Below the pieces are notes generated by a model. It worked only from the letters and a program-made list of their open reading frames with translations, was not told the DNA's origin and ran no database searches. Both the position numbers and the translations under genes were made by a program. Shown here piece after piece: positions 63,179-64,000 of a stretch of DNA of 64,000 nt (position 1 is its first letter; each line of letters begins with the position of its first letter). Source of the stretch: Puccinia triticina (Eukaryota; Basidiomycota; Pucciniomycetes; Pucciniales; Pucciniaceae); the NCBI RefSeq assembly GCF_026914185.1, contig NC_070560.1, forward strand, positions 7,741,501-7,805,500, given 5' to 3'.

Positions 63179-63646
63179 ATGTCCTCAGCAGACCACCTAG
63201 CGGCCCTTACAACCCTCGCTAGAAGAGGGTCACCCGCCCGGGAGCTGTCCACCCAAGACAAACACTTTCTCTTGGGTTACCGGTGGAACACCTTGACCTG
63301 CTACAACTCCGCAGTCAAAAAATGTTTCAAATTCGCAGAAAGCACGAATCGGAACCCCTTCCTCCTCCCACTCACCGCGAGAGATATTTATGACTTCTGT
63401 TACTGGGCGGGCCGTACGTACGAGAGTCAAGCCCCCCACAAGGTGTCTTCAGTGACGCTCGCCAAGTACCTTGCCGGCATCCAGATGTGGCATACTATGC
63501 ACGACGCGCCATACCCACACAAAACGAAGAACAAAATCGGCACGCTCCTGAAATCCTCTGCGTATATAGACGCCGAACAATCTTCGAGACCGAAGAAGGG
63601 CGCCGTGATGATCAGACACCTGGTCATGCTGATGACGGCGTTGTAA
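63179..63646 (+). pseudogene. Tyrosine recombinase, N-terminal part only
   Basis: 155 codons from ATG 63179 encode the core-binding (SAM-like) domain: GYRWNTLTCYNSAVKKCFKF, ITARDIYDFC-like helix, LAKYLAGIQMWHTMH and KKGAVMIRHLVMLMTAL. The frame stops where the catalytic domain (R..HxxR..Y) should begin, and the 68-bp repeat follows within 30 bp. The catalytic half is deleted, so the element cannot integrate by itself. Confidence 0.8.
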
Positions 63647-63667
63647 ATTTTAGGATGATACGAAGTG

Positions 63668-63815
63668 CACCTGAGATGACAATGTTTGAATCCTGTAAGA
63701 ACAATGACAACGACTTCTCCGACAAGACAGCAACACACCTGAGATGACAATGTTTGAATCCTGTAAGAACAATGACGACGACTTCTCCGACAAGACAGCA
63801 ACACACCTGCGATGA
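63668..63815 (+). repeat. 68-bp direct repeat
   Basis: Two full copies (63668-63735 and 63736-63803) and the start of a third of a unit beginning CACCTGAGATGACAATG and ending CAAGACAGCAACA. One base differs (GACAACG/GACGACG). It directly follows the truncated recombinase. Confidence 0.88.
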
Positions 63816-63967
63816 CGCAGGGATTATTTGATTTGAGTTTTGTTTTTGGTGATTATGAGGGACGCGCGCAAGAGGTTTTTATGTCTAGATTTAACGGAAA
63901 GGATAGGAGGTAGTCTCTTCCTCACAAGTATGATGATGTAAACGCGTAATTTTATTGTAAAGCATGA

Positions 63968-63973
63968 AATAAA
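63968..63973 (+). terminator. Polyadenylation signal
   Basis: AATAAA about 320 bp after the truncated recombinase frame, followed by a second near-match AATAAAA (63981). Confidence 0.45.
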
Positions 63974-64000
63974 GAAAAGAATAAAACAATCATAAACTAT

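Larger units (their letters stand above)
59031..64000 (+). mobile_element. DIRS-like tyrosine-recombinase retrotransposon (partial)
   Basis: Gag-like protein, then reverse transcriptase, RNase H and a tyrosine-recombinase N-terminus, all on the plus strand, without integrase or LTRs of the Ty1/Ty3 type. This is the DIRS order. The 5' part (59031-59489) is a non-coding, CT-rich leader. The 3' part carries a 68-bp direct repeat and AATAAA at 63968. The window ends inside or just after the element, so its terminal repeats cannot be defined. Confidence 0.85.

Overview
The window is nuclear DNA from a transposon-rich basidiomycete, most likely a rust fungus (Pucciniales, Puccinia-like). The host genes have many short GT..AG introns. 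Fragments of RecQ-like helicases and DUF6589 proteins, both abundant in rusts as far as I know, occur together, and there is a small secreted Cys-rich protein. Species assignment is inference; no rRNA or tRNA gene was seen.

Only five loci look like intact host genes: ATG12 (6399-7145, autophagy ubiquitin-like protein), YHM2 (17000-18817, mitochondrial citrate/oxoglutarate carrier), a small secreted protein (36008-36241), a PTM1/GOST-type seven-transmembrane Golgi protein (43732-46510) and SEC31 (48114-53431, COPII outer coat). Exon phases were checked by hand for ATG12, YHM2, PTM1 and SEC31, and each joins into one open frame. These genes are unrelated housekeeping functions, not a pathway cluster.

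The rest is repetitive. 1-1291 is a fold-back element built on a 42-bp palindromic array. 2.0-4.6 kb holds small hairpin repeats and a palindromic minisatellite. 5.0-5.8 kb is a deletion derivative of a DUF6589/RecQ gene pair. 9244-14437 is a Ty1/copia element with target-site duplication (TSD) GAAGA, and 18981-20660 is an internally deleted copia (TSD CCACT). 21267-27613 is a convergent RecQ-like helicase / DUF6589 pair, both decayed. 28538-34336 is a nearly pristine Ty3 chromovirus-type element (TSD CTTAG). 54293-59030 is a truncated, mutated relative split by a 786-bp solo LTR. 59.0-64 kb is a DIRS-like tyrosine-recombinase retrotransposon lacking the catalytic half of its recombinase. Several MITEs can be placed to the base by their TSDs: 15618-16058, 24455-25084, 28026-28433, 34908-35101, 41959-42108 and 42617-42817.

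The two least conventional signals are: (1) the RecQ-DUF6589 convergent pair, seen once complete in layout and once as a simple internal deletion of the same layout, which suggests a two-gene mobile or co-inherited unit; and (2) a family of about 14 GC-rich hairpin elements of 50-90 bp with an asymmetric AACTTAAC tail. Three copies in tandem end 48 bp upstream of the ATG12 start, one lies about 160 bp upstream of YHM2, and one has been split by the Ty3 element.
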